Part shown: positions 1 to 10,231 of the stretch, piece by piece | Layout: the number at the start of each line of letters is the position of its first letter | How positions within the stretch are numbered: the first letter of the stretch is position 1 | Assembly: GCA_019423835.1 (NCBI GenBank) | Contig: JAHZAR010000006.1 | Coordinates: 1-42,254 of the forward strand | DNA length: 42,254 bases | Direction: 5' to 3' | Source: Clostridiales bacterium | Lineage (GTDB): Bacteria > Bacillota > Clostridia > Lachnospirales > Lachnospiraceae | Notes under the pieces: model-generated | Seen by the model: only the letters and a program-made list of their open reading frames with translations | The model's database searches: none | Told to the model about the DNA's origin: nothing | Translations under genes and position numbers: made by a program

Positions 1-362
1 CTTATCTGTACGATCCCATCTACCACCCAGGCCCCGTCGGCATTGACGCTGCAGCCGTCCGGCGTTACCGTATCGGCGTACATCCAGCCATCCAGATCAA
101 AGGCATAGCATTCAAAGATCCCGTCCTGGTTCCCGTCAATCCAGTGCCAGTTCACTCCGCCCGGCCCGGAGGCATACCAGGAACTCCCTGTGTCATCTGT
201 CGCATACCACCACCTCCCTTCCTGCGTTTGAATCCAGCCTGCGGACGCTTCACCAGCGAGCGTCCCGGTAAGCATAAGCGACAGCAAAGCTGCCTTTATC
301 TTCATTTTTACCGTTTTTCCTTCCACTTCCCTCCATTTTTCACAGTGCCTTCTCTTTTTCAT
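1..362 (-). CDS. Secreted cell-wall-binding repeat protein, N-terminal part (cut by window edge)
   Basis: The reverse strand encodes at least 120 residues before the window ends. Residues 24-36 are hydrophobic and are followed by an Ala-Ser-Ala site at 39-41, so this is a signal peptide with a long basic n-region. The mature part starts with Gly-Trp and is rich in Trp, Tyr, Gly and Asp, with segments such as WWYATDDTGSSWYASG and DLDGWMYADTVTPDG. These resemble the choline-binding/CW-binding repeats common in Lachnospiraceae surface proteins. I chose the ATG at 362 because AGGAGG lies 6 bases upstream of it. A second in-frame ATG at 305 has only a poor site. The repeats suggest attachment to wall polymers. 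Any catalytic domain would lie beyond the edge, so the specific role is unknown. Confidence 0.75.
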   Translation of the reverse strand, partial: MKKRRHCEKWREVEGKTVKMKIKAALLSLMLTGTLAGEASAGWIQTQEGRWWYATDDTGSSWYASGPGGVNWHWIDGNQDGIFECYAFDLDGWMYADTVTPDGCSVNADGAWVVDGIVQI

Positions 363-547
363 TTCAGCCTCCTCTTTCCAGAACATATTTTAGAATTGCC
401 TGTGTATCCCCGCATCCTCCTCTCTTCCAGAATATGGTTTTCTATGCCGGATACCTGCCATTTCCCCTGAAAAATATTCCAATGGAAATGTGGTTTCCAT
501 AAACAGCTAAGAAAAAGTACAGAAAAATACAGAACTTGAGAACTTAT

Positions 548-601
548 CAGAATTTCAGAACGATACAATATACCCAGAACTTCAGAAAAATAACAATACT
601 G
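548..601. repeat. Imperfect 27-bp tandem repeat with paired CAGAA boxes
   Basis: CAGAA occurs at 520, 530, 548, 556, 575 and 583. The blocks 548-574 and 575-601 match at 12 of their first 13 bases and both continue into an ATA-rich, CAAT-containing segment. The 520/530 pair may be a degenerate third unit. Such boxes could be operator sites for the divergent genes, or simple low-complexity drift. Confidence 0.45.
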
Positions 602-973
602 CGCTCCCAGGACTCCTCCTGGCGCTGTAAAAATATTGGCATAGAAAGAGAGGCGAAAATCCCCCGGAAATATCTGTCTGCTGTGATTTTCGGCCAGAAC
701 AGGCCGGAACTATTTGGGAATGAACACTCCCAGAACATAAGGGTATCATATCATATTTCGGATGATATTTCAACCAGATACTCGAATTTTATTCTGAAAA
801 AAATATAAAATATCTACTGTATTTTATCTTATCTTTTCCTATTTTTATATTGTATGAATAATTTATTCTCATAACCGGCTGCTGCCCTCCCCTGCCTTTC
901 TCAGGCTGGAAGAAAAAATATCATAACAGTTCCTCTGTTTTTCAGACTCCCAATAGAACTGATCCTGCCTTTG

Positions 974-982
974 TGATATACT
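974..982 (+). promoter_or_regulatory. Candidate extended -10 promoter for the GNAT gene
   Basis: TGATATACT is an extended -10 element (TG, one base, TATACT) about 50 bases upstream of the GNAT start codon. No good -35 hexamer lies 17 bases before it, so the call depends on the extended -10 alone. Confidence 0.3.
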
Positions 983-1033
983 TTTTTCAGACATATCCAG
1001 CCATAGAATCCAGCAGGCAAAGGAGAAGCCATC

Positions 1034-1582
1034 ATGGAATATTATCAGATGATTACATTAAAAAATGGAATTGAATGCTGTTTAAGAAACGGAACAGAAC
1101 AGGATGGTCAGGCTGTTTTTGATCACTTTAACCTGACGCACGGAGAAACCGACTATTTGCTTTCCTATCCTGACGAAAACTCATTCAGTGCAGAGCAGGA
1201 GCGGCAGTTTCTAAAAGAAAAGACGGAAAGCAGAAATGAAGTTGAAATCGTCGCTGTCGTTGATCATGCAGTCGTAGGGACCGCAGGAATCGAAGCAGCC
1301 GGTTCAAAATATAAAATACGGCATCGGGCAGAGTTTGGCATCAGCGTGGCAAAGGCTTTCTGGGGCCTTGGAATTGGCAGCGCGTTAGTGAAGGCATGTA
1401 TTGAATGCGCAAAAGCCGCAGGATATCTTCAGCTTGAGCTGAACGTGGTCGCTGCCAATGAAAGGGCGGTTTCAATATATAAAAAAGCCGGTTTCATTGA
1501 ATACGGCAGGAATCCCAGAGGCTTTCACTCCCGGATGACGGGATTTCAGGAAATTATTTCCATGAGATTAGAACTGCAATAG
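1034..1582 (+). CDS. GNAT family N-acetyltransferase
   Basis: This 182-residue protein has the Gcn5-related acetyltransferase fold. The acetyl-CoA pyrophosphate loop is visible as FWGLGIGSAL at about residues 109-118 in the expected R/Q-x-x-G-x-G/A position. The C-terminal helix and strand motif NERAVSIYKKAGF follows at about 142-154. It should transfer an acetyl group from acetyl-CoA to an amine. The substrate cannot be read from the sequence, but the domain layout resembles RimJ/RimL-like and small-molecule acetyltransferases. The ATG at 1034 has AAAGGAG about 8 bases upstream. The gene stands alone, divergent from the wall-binding protein, and ends 27 bases before the intron relic on the other strand. 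Confidence 0.85.
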   Translation: MEYYQMITLKNGIECCLRNGTEQDGQAVFDHFNLTHGETDYLLSYPDENSFSAEQERQFLKEKTESRNEVEIVAVVDHAVVGTAGIEAAGSKYKIRHRAEFGISVAKAFWGLGIGSALVKACIECAKAAGYLQLELNVVAANERAVSIYKKAGFIEYGRNPRGFHSRMTGFQEIISMRLELQ

Positions 1583-1609
1583 ATATACAGCCCGCCAGTT
1601 ATCGGTATA

Positions 1610-1877
1610 AATCGAGCAGGAGGCAGTGCTTCCTCTCCCAGCACCGTACATCAGACTGTCTAACAAAACCATTCTTTTGGGGTTAAATCGACAGTCTGAC
1701 AAACCGGTTTCTGTCCGTCAGACCAGAGGTTTGCCCGTGGGTTAGCATGTTTCCCACATCCGGCTTCCTTCAGATTTGCAGTCCCCTGCAACACCCTTGC
1801 CTTCGGCTGCATCCTTCCCGCTCACGGGCAGATTCGGGACTTGCACCCTTAAGAAACGTGCGCCGCCAGGCGCACAC
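1610..1877 (-). mobile_element. Internally deleted group IIC intron (no reverse transcriptase)
   Basis: Read on the minus strand, 268 bases carry both ends of a bacterial class C group II intron. The 5' end is GTGTGCGCC at 1877, followed by domain I motifs AAGGGTGCAAGTCCCGAA, AAGGGTGT and AATCTGAAGGAAGC (about 1779-1766). The 3' end has TACGGTGCTGGGAGAGG and CCTCCTGCTCGATT, ending at 1610, which resembles domain V/VI. The rest of domain I, domains II-IV with the reverse transcriptase, and the 5' strand of domain V are absent. An inverted repeat TCAGACTGTC/GACAGTCTGA (1651-1660, 1690-1699) lies in the joined middle. The element begins three bases beyond the aspS terminator, as expected for class IIC. 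It should be catalytically dead. The match is to remembered consensus sequences, not to an alignment. Confidence 0.75.
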
Positions 1878-1880
1878 GCA

Positions 1881-1928
1881 AAAAACCGGCCTCCCGGAAG
1901 CGCAAGTGCTTCCGGGAGGCCGGTTTTT
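1881..1928 (-). terminator. Intrinsic terminator of the aspS operon
   Basis: There is a perfect 21-bp stem, arms 1881-1901 and 1908-1928, with a 6-base loop. On the minus strand it ends in six Ts and lies directly after the aspS stop codon. It can also fold on the plus strand. The group IIC relic is inserted just past it. Confidence 0.95.
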
Positions 1929-1934
1929 ATTATG

Positions 1935-3752
<1,818 letters not shown>

Positions 3753-3912
3753 GATATGTTTCCTCCTGAACTTTGTGTATCTATATTCATCTGCAGAAGC
3801 CTTTCCGGCACATCCCTCCGGCACAGGCCTTCCGCATACCTGAACTTCTGCTTAACCTGAATGCTGTTTTTACTTTTTAAAGTTTCCTTTCACTGGATAC
3901 CTGGTCTATCTC

Positions 3913-5175
3913 TTACTTTAATGCTTCCCTGTAAAACTCCTTAAACTCTGTGTATCCGTCCTTCTGGAGCTGCTCCTTCTGGAACTTCTTGTTTTTGTTC
4001 ATCTGGGCCACCAGCACCTGAACGCCTGCCTTTCTCTCCTCGGACGCCTCCTTCAGCACCTGGGAAAGCTTCTCGCTTCCGATGTTTTTCTCAAAGAGGT
4101 ATGCCTTCTTTCCTGACGCAGCCGGAACCTTAAAGCCATTGTCGAGAAGAATAGTGACAATTCTCTCAAAGCCGATGGAGAATCCGCAGGCCGGAGTGTC
4201 CATGCCTGTAAACTTTCCGATCATCTTGTCATAGCGGCCGCCGCCGGCTACAGAGCCTCCGAAGCCCTCCATGGCCACCTCGAAGATGGTTCCTGTATAG
4301 TATCCCATTCCCCTTACCAGTGTCGGATCGAATTCAATACCGAACTCTGCCTCGGCTGTGGATGAGACGGTCTCCATAATAGTTGCGAGCCCCTCAGCGG
4401 TTCCCTCCTTCAGTACCCCCTTCAGGGTTTCTCCGAGGGCGCGCACGCCTGCCGCATCATTTTTTACAGATGCCAGAAGCTCTCTGTACCGGTCTACGCT
4501 CTCCTTTGCATAGCCCATCTCCATCAGCTCAGCTACAACCCCGTCCAGGCCGATCTTATCCATCTTGTCCAGGGTGATAAACACCTTGTCGCAGTCATCC
4601 TCCGGAAAGCCACAGTAGGATGCCATGGCCTTTAAAAGCTCTCTGTCATTGATCCGCACGGTAAAAGAATTATCCGGACAGATACGGGACAGGGCGGTGG
4701 TTGTGGCTGTGATAAGCTCAATCTCCGCCAGGGAGGTCGGATCTCCTAAGATATCAATGTCGCACTGCACAAACTGTCTGAAACGTCCCTTCTGAGGGCG
4801 GTCAGCGCGCCAGACGCTTCCCACCTGAAGAGCTTTGAAGGGACTCGGCAGGTTTGCGGAGTTATTCGCATAGTAGCGGGACAAAGGAAGAGTCAGATCA
4901 TAGCGCAGGCCTCCGTCCACAACGTCGCTCTCCTCCCTGGCAGTCTCCAGGTTGAGCTTCTCGCCCCTCTTTAAAATTTTGAAAATAAGCTTCTCATTGT
5001 CCCCGCCCTGTTTGCTGGTCAGGTTTTCAATGTGCTCCACGCACGGAGTTTCTATAGCGGAAAAGCCGAAGCTTCTATAGGTTTCCTTGATCTTTGCAAG
5101 CACATAGTCGCGGATTTCCATTTCCGCCGGTAAAATATCCTTCATCCCGGTTACTGGTTTTTTCTTTAAAGCCAT
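3913..5175 (-). CDS. hisS: Histidyl-tRNA synthetase
   Basis: This 420-residue class II synthetase charges tRNA-His in the cytoplasm. Motif 2 is seen as GSVWRADRPQKGRFRQFVQC. The histidine-specific loop is LVRGMGYYTGTIFEV, and motif 3 is CGFSIGFERI after GGGRYDKMIGKF. The C-terminal anticodon-binding domain ends in a short basic segment. The ATG at 5175 has AGGAGA upstream. The hisS-aspS pairing is common in Firmicutes and supports both calls. A candidate promoter lies in the 176-base gap before the gene, so hisS-aspS may be expressed apart from relA-MBL-hemZ. No T-box motif is seen upstream, unlike tyrS. Confidence 0.97.
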   Translation of the reverse strand: MALKKKPVTGMKDILPAEMEIRDYVLAKIKETYRSFGFSAIETPCVEHIENLTSKQGGDNEKLIFKILKRGEKLNLETAREESDVVDGGLRYDLTLPLSRYYANNSANLPSPFKALQVGSVWRADRPQKGRFRQFVQCDIDILGDPTSLAEIELITATTTALSRICPDNSFTVRINDRELLKAMASYCGFPEDDCDKVFITLDKMDKIGLDGVVAELMEMGYAKESVDRYRELLASVKNDAAGVRALGETLKGVLKEGTAEGLATIMETVSSTAEAEFGIEFDPTLVRGMGYYTGTIFEVAMEGFGGSVAGGGRYDKMIGKFTGMDTPACGFSIGFERIVTILLDNGFKVPAASGKKAYLFEKNIGSEKLSQVLKEASEERKAGVQVLVAQMNKNKKFQKEQLQKDGYTEFKEFYREALK

Positions 5176-5305
5176 GGTATTCTCTCCTGTTTTTCTATTC
5201 TGCCCGCCCCAGTGGGAGCGGTCTTTTCTGCGCCGCGAAAAAACAGTCCGCCACAGGGGCTCTTCTCTCTCGGCAGAAGGCCTGATTAACAGCCGTCTAT
5301 GTTAC

Positions 5306-5346
5306 ATAGTAGCAGACATTTCAGGGATTGCAAGTATTTTTGTCAA
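5306..5346 (-). promoter_or_regulatory. Candidate promoter for hisS-aspS
   Basis: On the minus strand TTGCAA (5333-5328) is followed after 16 bases by TACTAT (5311-5306). A second -35-like TTGACA lies at 5346-5341, with TGAAAT 17 bases downstream. Both combinations are imperfect, so the exact elements are uncertain. Confidence 0.35.
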
Positions 5347-5351
5347 ATCCC

Positions 5352-6896
5352 TCATCCCTCCAGCTGGCGGATCAGCTTTTCCTTTCTCTCAAGCATCTCA
5401 TCCACCCGCTCGATATACTGCTCTACTTCCTTCACATTTTCTGCCCTCTCAAGGCGGTTTTCTCTTGGAAATACCACCTTCGTGGTGGTTCCGGCACCGC
5501 AGGCCATTATGGTCTGTTTCTCCTCCATAATCAGAATATTGTAGATACAGGCCTTGCCGGGAACGCTGTAGCCCACATTCTCAAAATTCCCCGCCATGTT
5601 CTTCTGGCGGTAAAGATAGTAAGGCTCCATTCCCATCTCCCCTGCATAGCGGGCCGTCATGTCGATCATCTCCTGGGTCCCCGTTATTTTTAGATTCCCG
5701 TATCGCTCTCTGAACATGTTGAGCCGCGCTGCCCTCTTGATGGCCAGAGAGTGGACGGTCAGGCTGTCCGGACGAAGCTCTTTGATCTGTTCCATGGTAT
5801 TCCGCACATCCTCCTCATCCTCCTCAGGAAGTCCCACGATCAGATCCATGTTGATATTGTCGAAGCCCATCTTTCTGGCAAGACGGAAGGTTTCCTTCAC
5901 CTGCTCTACGGTATGGCGGCGCCCAATCAGATCAAGGGTTTCCTGCTTCATGGTCTGGGGATTAATGGAGATGCGGGTGATCCCGTGGTTTCTCAGAACC
6001 TGAAGCTTCTCCTCTGTGATGCTGTCCGGCCTTCCTGCCTCCACCGTAAACTCCTTCACCTGATCCATAGGGAAGGTTCTCTCCACCTTATCTAAAATGG
6101 CATCCAGATCCTCCGGGCTCAGGGAGGTAGGCGTCCCTCCTCCGAAATAGACGGTGTCCAGGGGACGTCCCTTCATCTTCTCCGCCACATAGTCCATCTC
6201 CCGGAACAGGGCGTTCAGATAGAGTCCTGTCCTGCCCTGCCACTTTCCTATAGGGAATGAGGTGAAGGAACAGTAAAGGCAGGTGGTGGGACAAAACGGG
6301 ATGCCGATATAGAGGCTGTACCCGTTTTCATAGTCCACAGCGGAGAGAAGCTCCTTCTCCCGTCTGGCCACATCCAGGCTCAGCTCGATCTTTTCCCTGC
6401 TGGTCAGATAGGTTTCCCGCATGTAGTCCCGGATCTCTTCCTCTGCCATCCCCTCGTAAAGTCTTGTGAGGGCAATCTTGGTAGGGCGAATGCCTGTCAG
6501 GGTTCCCCAGGGAAGAGTTCTTCCCGTAAGCCCGCTCATCAGCCGGTAGAGCTCCCTCTTGATCCGGTTTTTTGTCTCCAGCCGATCCCCGGCAGCTATC
6601 TGCACACAGCCTTTTCCGGCAGTTCTCCAGGAAAGAGCCGCGGCTTCCTGTGTCATGCCGCCCTCCCCTTTTGCATCAGGCCCGGCCGCTGGAACCAGGG
6701 CCTGGCCTTTTGCGTCCGTCCGGGTTTCCACCCGGAGAAAAAACTCATCTCCCACCCTCTCCGCGCGGACAATCAGCTCTGCCGCTGAAACGGCCTCCTC
6801 TTCCCCGTGGGTAAACTTATTTCCCGGACAGAAGGCCATCAGAAGCTCTCTTATATCCTGTTCAAATGAATTATCGCTAAGCAGTATTCCAATCAT
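5352..6896 (-). CDS. hemZ: HemZ-type radical SAM coproporphyrinogen III dehydrogenase
   Basis: About 514 residues. The radical SAM cluster motif is PFCPTTCLYC (Cys about 202, 206, 209), followed by YFGGGTPTSLSPEDLD and the HemN-like segments EAGRPDSITEEKL and GLPEEDEEDV. This layout, with a long N-terminal extension before the cluster, is typical of HemZ, which converts coproporphyrinogen III to protoporphyrinogen IX without oxygen. Many gut Clostridia keep hemZ but lack a full haem pathway, and no other haem gene is present here, so the physiological substrate is open. The frame is open to an ATG at 6944, with further ATGs at 6908 and 6896. None has a strong binding site. I chose 6896 because family members begin at MIGI-like residues. 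The gene follows the MBL gene closely. Confidence 0.9.
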   Translation of the reverse strand: MIGILLSDNSFEQDIRELLMAFCPGNKFTHGEEEAVSAAELIVRAERVGDEFFLRVETRTDAKGQALVPAAGPDAKGEGGMTQEAAALSWRTAGKGCVQIAAGDRLETKNRIKRELYRLMSGLTGRTLPWGTLTGIRPTKIALTRLYEGMAEEEIRDYMRETYLTSREKIELSLDVARREKELLSAVDYENGYSLYIGIPFCPTTCLYCSFTSFPIGKWQGRTGLYLNALFREMDYVAEKMKGRPLDTVYFGGGTPTSLSPEDLDAILDKVERTFPMDQVKEFTVEAGRPDSITEEKLQVLRNHGITRISINPQTMKQETLDLIGRRHTVEQVKETFRLARKMGFDNINMDLIVGLPEEDEEDVRNTMEQIKELRPDSLTVHSLAIKRAARLNMFRERYGNLKITGTQEMIDMTARYAGEMGMEPYYLYRQKNMAGNFENVGYSVPGKACIYNILIMEEKQTIMACGAGTTTKVVFPRENRLERAENVKEVEQYIERVDEMLERKEKLIRQLEG

Positions 6897-6956
6897 TTTT
6901 TCTACCATCCAATATTTCTCTGCCTGTCTGCCGCATCCGTCCAAAGGCTGGCTTTT

Positions 6957-7604
6957 CTATTCCAGCAGCTTTCCCCTGTAAGGCGCCAGCGGATTATGTT
7001 TCTTCTCATCCCCGATGGTGGTATAGCCCAAATGTCCCGGATATACGTTCACATCATCGGGAAGCTCAAACAGCTTATCGAGCACGGAGTGGAGCAGCTG
7101 CACGGAGTTTCCCGTAGGCAGATCCACCCGCCCGTAGGAACCCTCAAACAGAGTATCGCCTGCAAACAGAGCCTTCTCACTCTCCACATAGTAGCAGCAG
7201 GAGCCTGTGGTATGGCCCGGTGTGCCAATCACCTGAAACTCATATCCGATCAGGGAAAATTTCTCCCCGTCTCTCAGCCAGACATCCGCCTCTGTGCGGA
7301 TAATGGTTCCCAGAAGGCTCTTTGACAGATTCAGATTCTCGTCTGCCAGCAGTTCCCTCTCCTGATCCAGAGCATACACCTTCGCCCCGGTGGCCTTTTT
7401 CACCGCCTCCAGACCTCCGATGTGATCGGAATGGCCATGCGTCAGAAGGATTGCCTTTGTCTGAAGTGAATCCCGCTTTAAGGCCTCCGCAATGAGCTCT
7501 CCCTGATCCCCCGGATCAATGACAACAGCCTCCCTTGTCTCCTCGTTTGATACGATATAGCAGTTTGTCTGCACATAACCGACTGTCAGCTTCTTAATCT
7601 GCAT
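6957..7604 (-). CDS. MBL-fold metallo-hydrolase (glyoxalase II-like)
   Basis: This 215-residue metallo-beta-lactamase-fold protein carries the two-metal motif HGHSDH at residues 56-61. Further ligands are visible in GTPGHTTGSC, FAGDTLF and YPGHLGYTTIG. The compact size without the C-terminal substrate domain of true glyoxalase II places it with the YcbL/YqgX-type hydrolases, which act on thioesters such as S-lactoylglutathione or related small thiols. The substrate here is not known. The ATG at 7604 has AAGGAG about 11 bases upstream. An open frame extends upstream but is low-complexity and lacks a binding site. It lies between relA and hemZ, a conserved position in Clostridia, probably in one transcript. 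Confidence 0.88.
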   Translation of the reverse strand: MQIKKLTVGYVQTNCYIVSNEETREAVVIDPGDQGELIAEALKRDSLQTKAILLTHGHSDHIGGLEAVKKATGAKVYALDQERELLADENLNLSKSLLGTIIRTEADVWLRDGEKFSLIGYEFQVIGTPGHTTGSCCYYVESEKALFAGDTLFEGSYGRVDLPTGNSVQLLHSVLDKLFELPDDVNVYPGHLGYTTIGDEKKHNPLAPYRGKLLE

Positions 7605-7732
7605 CTGTCTGTTCTCTCCTTTTCGCTCTCTCCATTTTTTCTGCCGCCCCTCAGTCCCCACAGCACCTTTGGATCCTGCTCCCGGCCAGAAGGCACCGGC
7701 ATCTCTATCTCCAAACACAAAGAGAAAACTGC

Positions 7733-10018
7733 TTATCCGGCAGTTCTCTCAATGTCTATTACGCCTTCAATCTGTCTCAGCTTGTCGGCCAGTTTATTCA
7801 GTTCCTCAATTCCGTGAATGTCAAAGGTCATCATGATCGTGGCTTTTCCCTGCTTGCTGGTTCTCACATTCATGGATTTGATATCAATCTGCCGTTCCGT
7901 AAACACCTTGGACAGATCCACAAACATTCCAATCCTGTTGTTTGCAAAAATCTTAATCTCCGTGGTGTACCGCTCTTTTCCCGTCTCATTTCCAACCGGC
8001 TGCTGCCACTCTGCCTCGATCAGCCTTGCCTTCTCGTCCTCCGGCAGGTTAATCACATTGATGCAGTCTGTCCTGTGAATGGAAATGCCCCGGCCCCTCG
8101 TCACAAAACCCACAATCTCGTCGCCCGGCACCGGACTGCAGCACTTGGAAAACCGCACAGCCAGATCGTCGATCCCCCTGACCACAATACCGCTCTTGGA
8201 CTTGCCCGGAGCGATAACAGGAACCTTGTTTCCGTCCCCGATGGAATCCAGGATGGTGGCGTCTGTCTTCTCCTTTTCCAGCTTTTTCGTCCTGGCCTCG
8301 AGCATCTTGTTGATTACCTGGCCTTCCTTGAGGCCGCCGTGGCCGATGGAGGCGAGGACGGAATCCCAGTCCTTGAAGGCATACCGCTTCATGACCTTTT
8401 CCATAAACTCAGGCTTGTTGAGCTCAGAATAATTGATCCCCTTGTTCCGGCAGTACTTGTCGATCAGGTCGCGGCCGCGGATAATATTGTCCTCTTTGAG
8501 CTCTGCCTTGAACCACTGGTTAATTTTATTCTTCGCCTGAGTGCTCTTGACAATCTTGAGCCAGTCTCGGCTGGGCCCCTTGCTGTTCTGGGAGGTCAGA
8601 ATCTCAATCCTGTCGCCGTTCTTGATCTCGTAGTCAATATTGACTAACATTCCGTTGACCTTGGCGCCCACCATCTTGTTTCCCACCGCGCTGTGAATGG
8701 AGTAGGCAAAGTCAATGGGCGTGGAGCCGCTGGGAAGATTTTTCACATCGCCGGACGGGGTGAAGCAGAACACGCTGTCAGAAAACAGATCCAGATCGCT
8801 CTTCAGCGAATCCAGAAATTCCTTGTTGTCCGACATGTCCTTCTGCCACTCCAGAATCTGGCGCAGCCACGACAGCTTCTCCTCGGCGCTGTCCATGGCC
8901 GCTTTCGTACTTCCGCTCTCCTTATATTTCCAGTGGGCTGCAATACCGTATTCAGCCACCCGGTGCATCTCATAGGTGCGTATCTGAATTTCAAAGGGCT
9001 GTCCGCTGCTTCCGATCAGAGTCGTATGTAAGGACTGGTAATTGTTGATCTTCGGCATGGCGATATAGTCCTTAAATCGGCCCGGTATCGGCTTATACAG
9101 CTCGTGGATGACCCCCAGGGCCGCATAGCAGTCCTTCACTGTATCCACAATAATCCGCACGGCAAAGAGATCATAGATCTGATCCAGGGTTTTATTCTGC
9201 TTCACCATCTTTTTGTAGATGCTGAAGAAATGCTTCACGCGCCCGTCTACCTTGCATTCGATTCCGGCATCGTCCATATGGCTCTTCACCTCATCGACAA
9301 TCCCTTTCACAAATGCCTCCCTGGCGTCTTTCCTGAGGGAGATCTTTTCTGCCAGCTCATAGTAGACCTCCGGCTCCAGGTACTTGAGGGCCAGATCGTC
9401 AAGCTCTGTCTTGATCCTGGAAATTCCCAGCCTGTCAGCGATAGGAGCGTAAATATCCATGGTTTCCCTGGCCTTTTCCCTCTGCTTTTCCGGCTTCATA
9501 TACTGAAGCGTCCGCATGTTGTGAAGGGGGTCAGCGGGCTTTACCAGCATCACACGGGTGTCCTTGGCCATGGCCAGGAACATCTTTCTCAGATTCTCCG
9601 CCTGCATCTCCACCTTGTCCTTGTCCCAGGAAATATTGGTCAGCTTCGTGACCCCGTCCACCAGAAGGGCCACCTCGGCGCCGAACTCCCTGGCCACGCC
9701 GTCGGTGGTCATGACCGTATCCTCCACCACATCGTGAAGAATTCCGGCTACGATTGTCTCCTTGTCAAGCTCCAGGTCAGCCAGGATGATGGCCACACAA
9801 AGGGGATGGATGATGTATGGTTCGCCTGATTTTCTTTTCTGATCCCTGTGGGCCTCGAAAGCCATTCTGTATGCCTTCTCCACCATTGAGATATCATCGG
9901 ACGGATGATATCTCCGGATGCTTGCAATCAGATCCTGGTACAGCTCCTCTGGACTTGTAAAGTCTGCCGGCTGCTCCAGCTCCTTATCCAGTTTTTTCAT
10001 CTGATCCATCTTTTCCAT
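7733..10018 (-). CDS. relA: Bifunctional (p)ppGpp synthetase/hydrolase (Rel)
   Basis: A long RelA/SpoT homologue of 761 residues makes and degrades the alarmone (p)ppGpp on amino acid starvation, sensed on stalled ribosomes. An HD hydrolase domain (about 45-200) has HPLCVAIIL and ILHDVVEDT (H95-D96, E99-D100). The synthetase domain (about 245-390) has RFKD at 314-317, the RxKD charge pattern typical of bifunctional Rel, and MPKINNYQSLHTT. TGS (about 415-475) and a C-terminal ACT domain (about 685-761) follow. One oddity is that the normally invariant KLADRLHNMRT of the hydrolase domain reads KPADPLHNMRT here (residues 160-170), putting two prolines beside a metal ligand. The ATG at 10018 has GGGAGG 6 bases upstream, with a good promoter before it. 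Confidence 0.96.
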   Translation of the reverse strand: MEKMDQMKKLDKELEQPADFTSPEELYQDLIASIRRYHPSDDISMVEKAYRMAFEAHRDQKRKSGEPYIIHPLCVAIILADLELDKETIVAGILHDVVEDTVMTTDGVAREFGAEVALLVDGVTKLTNISWDKDKVEMQAENLRKMFLAMAKDTRVMLVKPADPLHNMRTLQYMKPEKQREKARETMDIYAPIADRLGISRIKTELDDLALKYLEPEVYYELAEKISLRKDAREAFVKGIVDEVKSHMDDAGIECKVDGRVKHFFSIYKKMVKQNKTLDQIYDLFAVRIIVDTVKDCYAALGVIHELYKPIPGRFKDYIAMPKINNYQSLHTTLIGSSGQPFEIQIRTYEMHRVAEYGIAAHWKYKESGSTKAAMDSAEEKLSWLRQILEWQKDMSDNKEFLDSLKSDLDLFSDSVFCFTPSGDVKNLPSGSTPIDFAYSIHSAVGNKMVGAKVNGMLVNIDYEIKNGDRIEILTSQNSKGPSRDWLKIVKSTQAKNKINQWFKAELKEDNIIRGRDLIDKYCRNKGINYSELNKPEFMEKVMKRYAFKDWDSVLASIGHGGLKEGQVINKMLEARTKKLEKEKTDATILDSIGDGNKVPVIAPGKSKSGIVVRGIDDLAVRFSKCCSPVPGDEIVGFVTRGRGISIHRTDCINVINLPEDEKARLIEAEWQQPVGNETGKERYTTEIKIFANNRIGMFVDLSKVFTERQIDIKSMNVRTSKQGKATIMMTFDIHGIEELNKLADKLRQIEGVIDIERTAG

Positions 10019-10090
10019 ACTCTGCCTCCCAGCTTCAGGCGTCTGCCCCGTTTTCCCTCTGTCGTCTGTATCCGTTAGAGAATTATCACT

Positions 10091-10119
10091 ATTATAAATT
10101 TTTTTGTCGGAAAATGCAA
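10091..10119 (-). promoter_or_regulatory. Promoter of the relA operon
   Basis: On the minus strand TTGCAT (10119-10114) and TATAAT (10096-10091) are separated by exactly 17 bases. The -10 ends 72 bases before the relA start codon, leaving a leader of about 65 bases. Confidence 0.75.
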
Positions 10120-10231
10120 TTAGTTTCTGCTCTCCCGGGTTTCAACCTAAGTTTAAAGGGGACGCAGCCCTTCTGGCTGCTGTCTCAGACAGAAGGAGCT
10201 GTTTTTCAGATCTTGCCCCATCCCGGAGCAT

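Larger units (their letters stand above)
363..1033. other. 671-base AT-rich intergenic region between divergent genes
   Basis: No convincing gene is seen here; the open frames are short and lack ribosome binding sites. The region holds a 7-bp inverted repeat (ATGGAAA/TTTCCAT, 482-500), an imperfect 27-bp tandem repeat (548-601), a small hairpin CCAGGA/TCCTGG (607-622), and a very AT-rich tract at about 780-870. Both flanking genes point outward, so promoters for both should lie here. Only the GNAT-side candidate is recognisable. Confidence 0.5.

Noticed and set aside
359..568. Minus-strand open frame of 69 codons ending in an ATGA overlap with the wall-binding gene
   Set aside because: The overlap looks like translational coupling, but the peptide has no recognisable features and its own start lacks a binding site.
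1651..1699. 10-bp inverted repeat as a terminator of the GNAT gene or as an insertion sequence end
   Set aside because: No T run follows and it lies inside the group IIC relic, where intron structure explains it better.
3753..3824. Longer aspS start upstream of 3752
   Set aside because: The added residues are unlike the family, and AGGAGG points to the ATG at 3752.
5176..5351. T-box or other riboswitch before hisS
   Set aside because: The gap is short and lacks the GGTGGTACC-type core.
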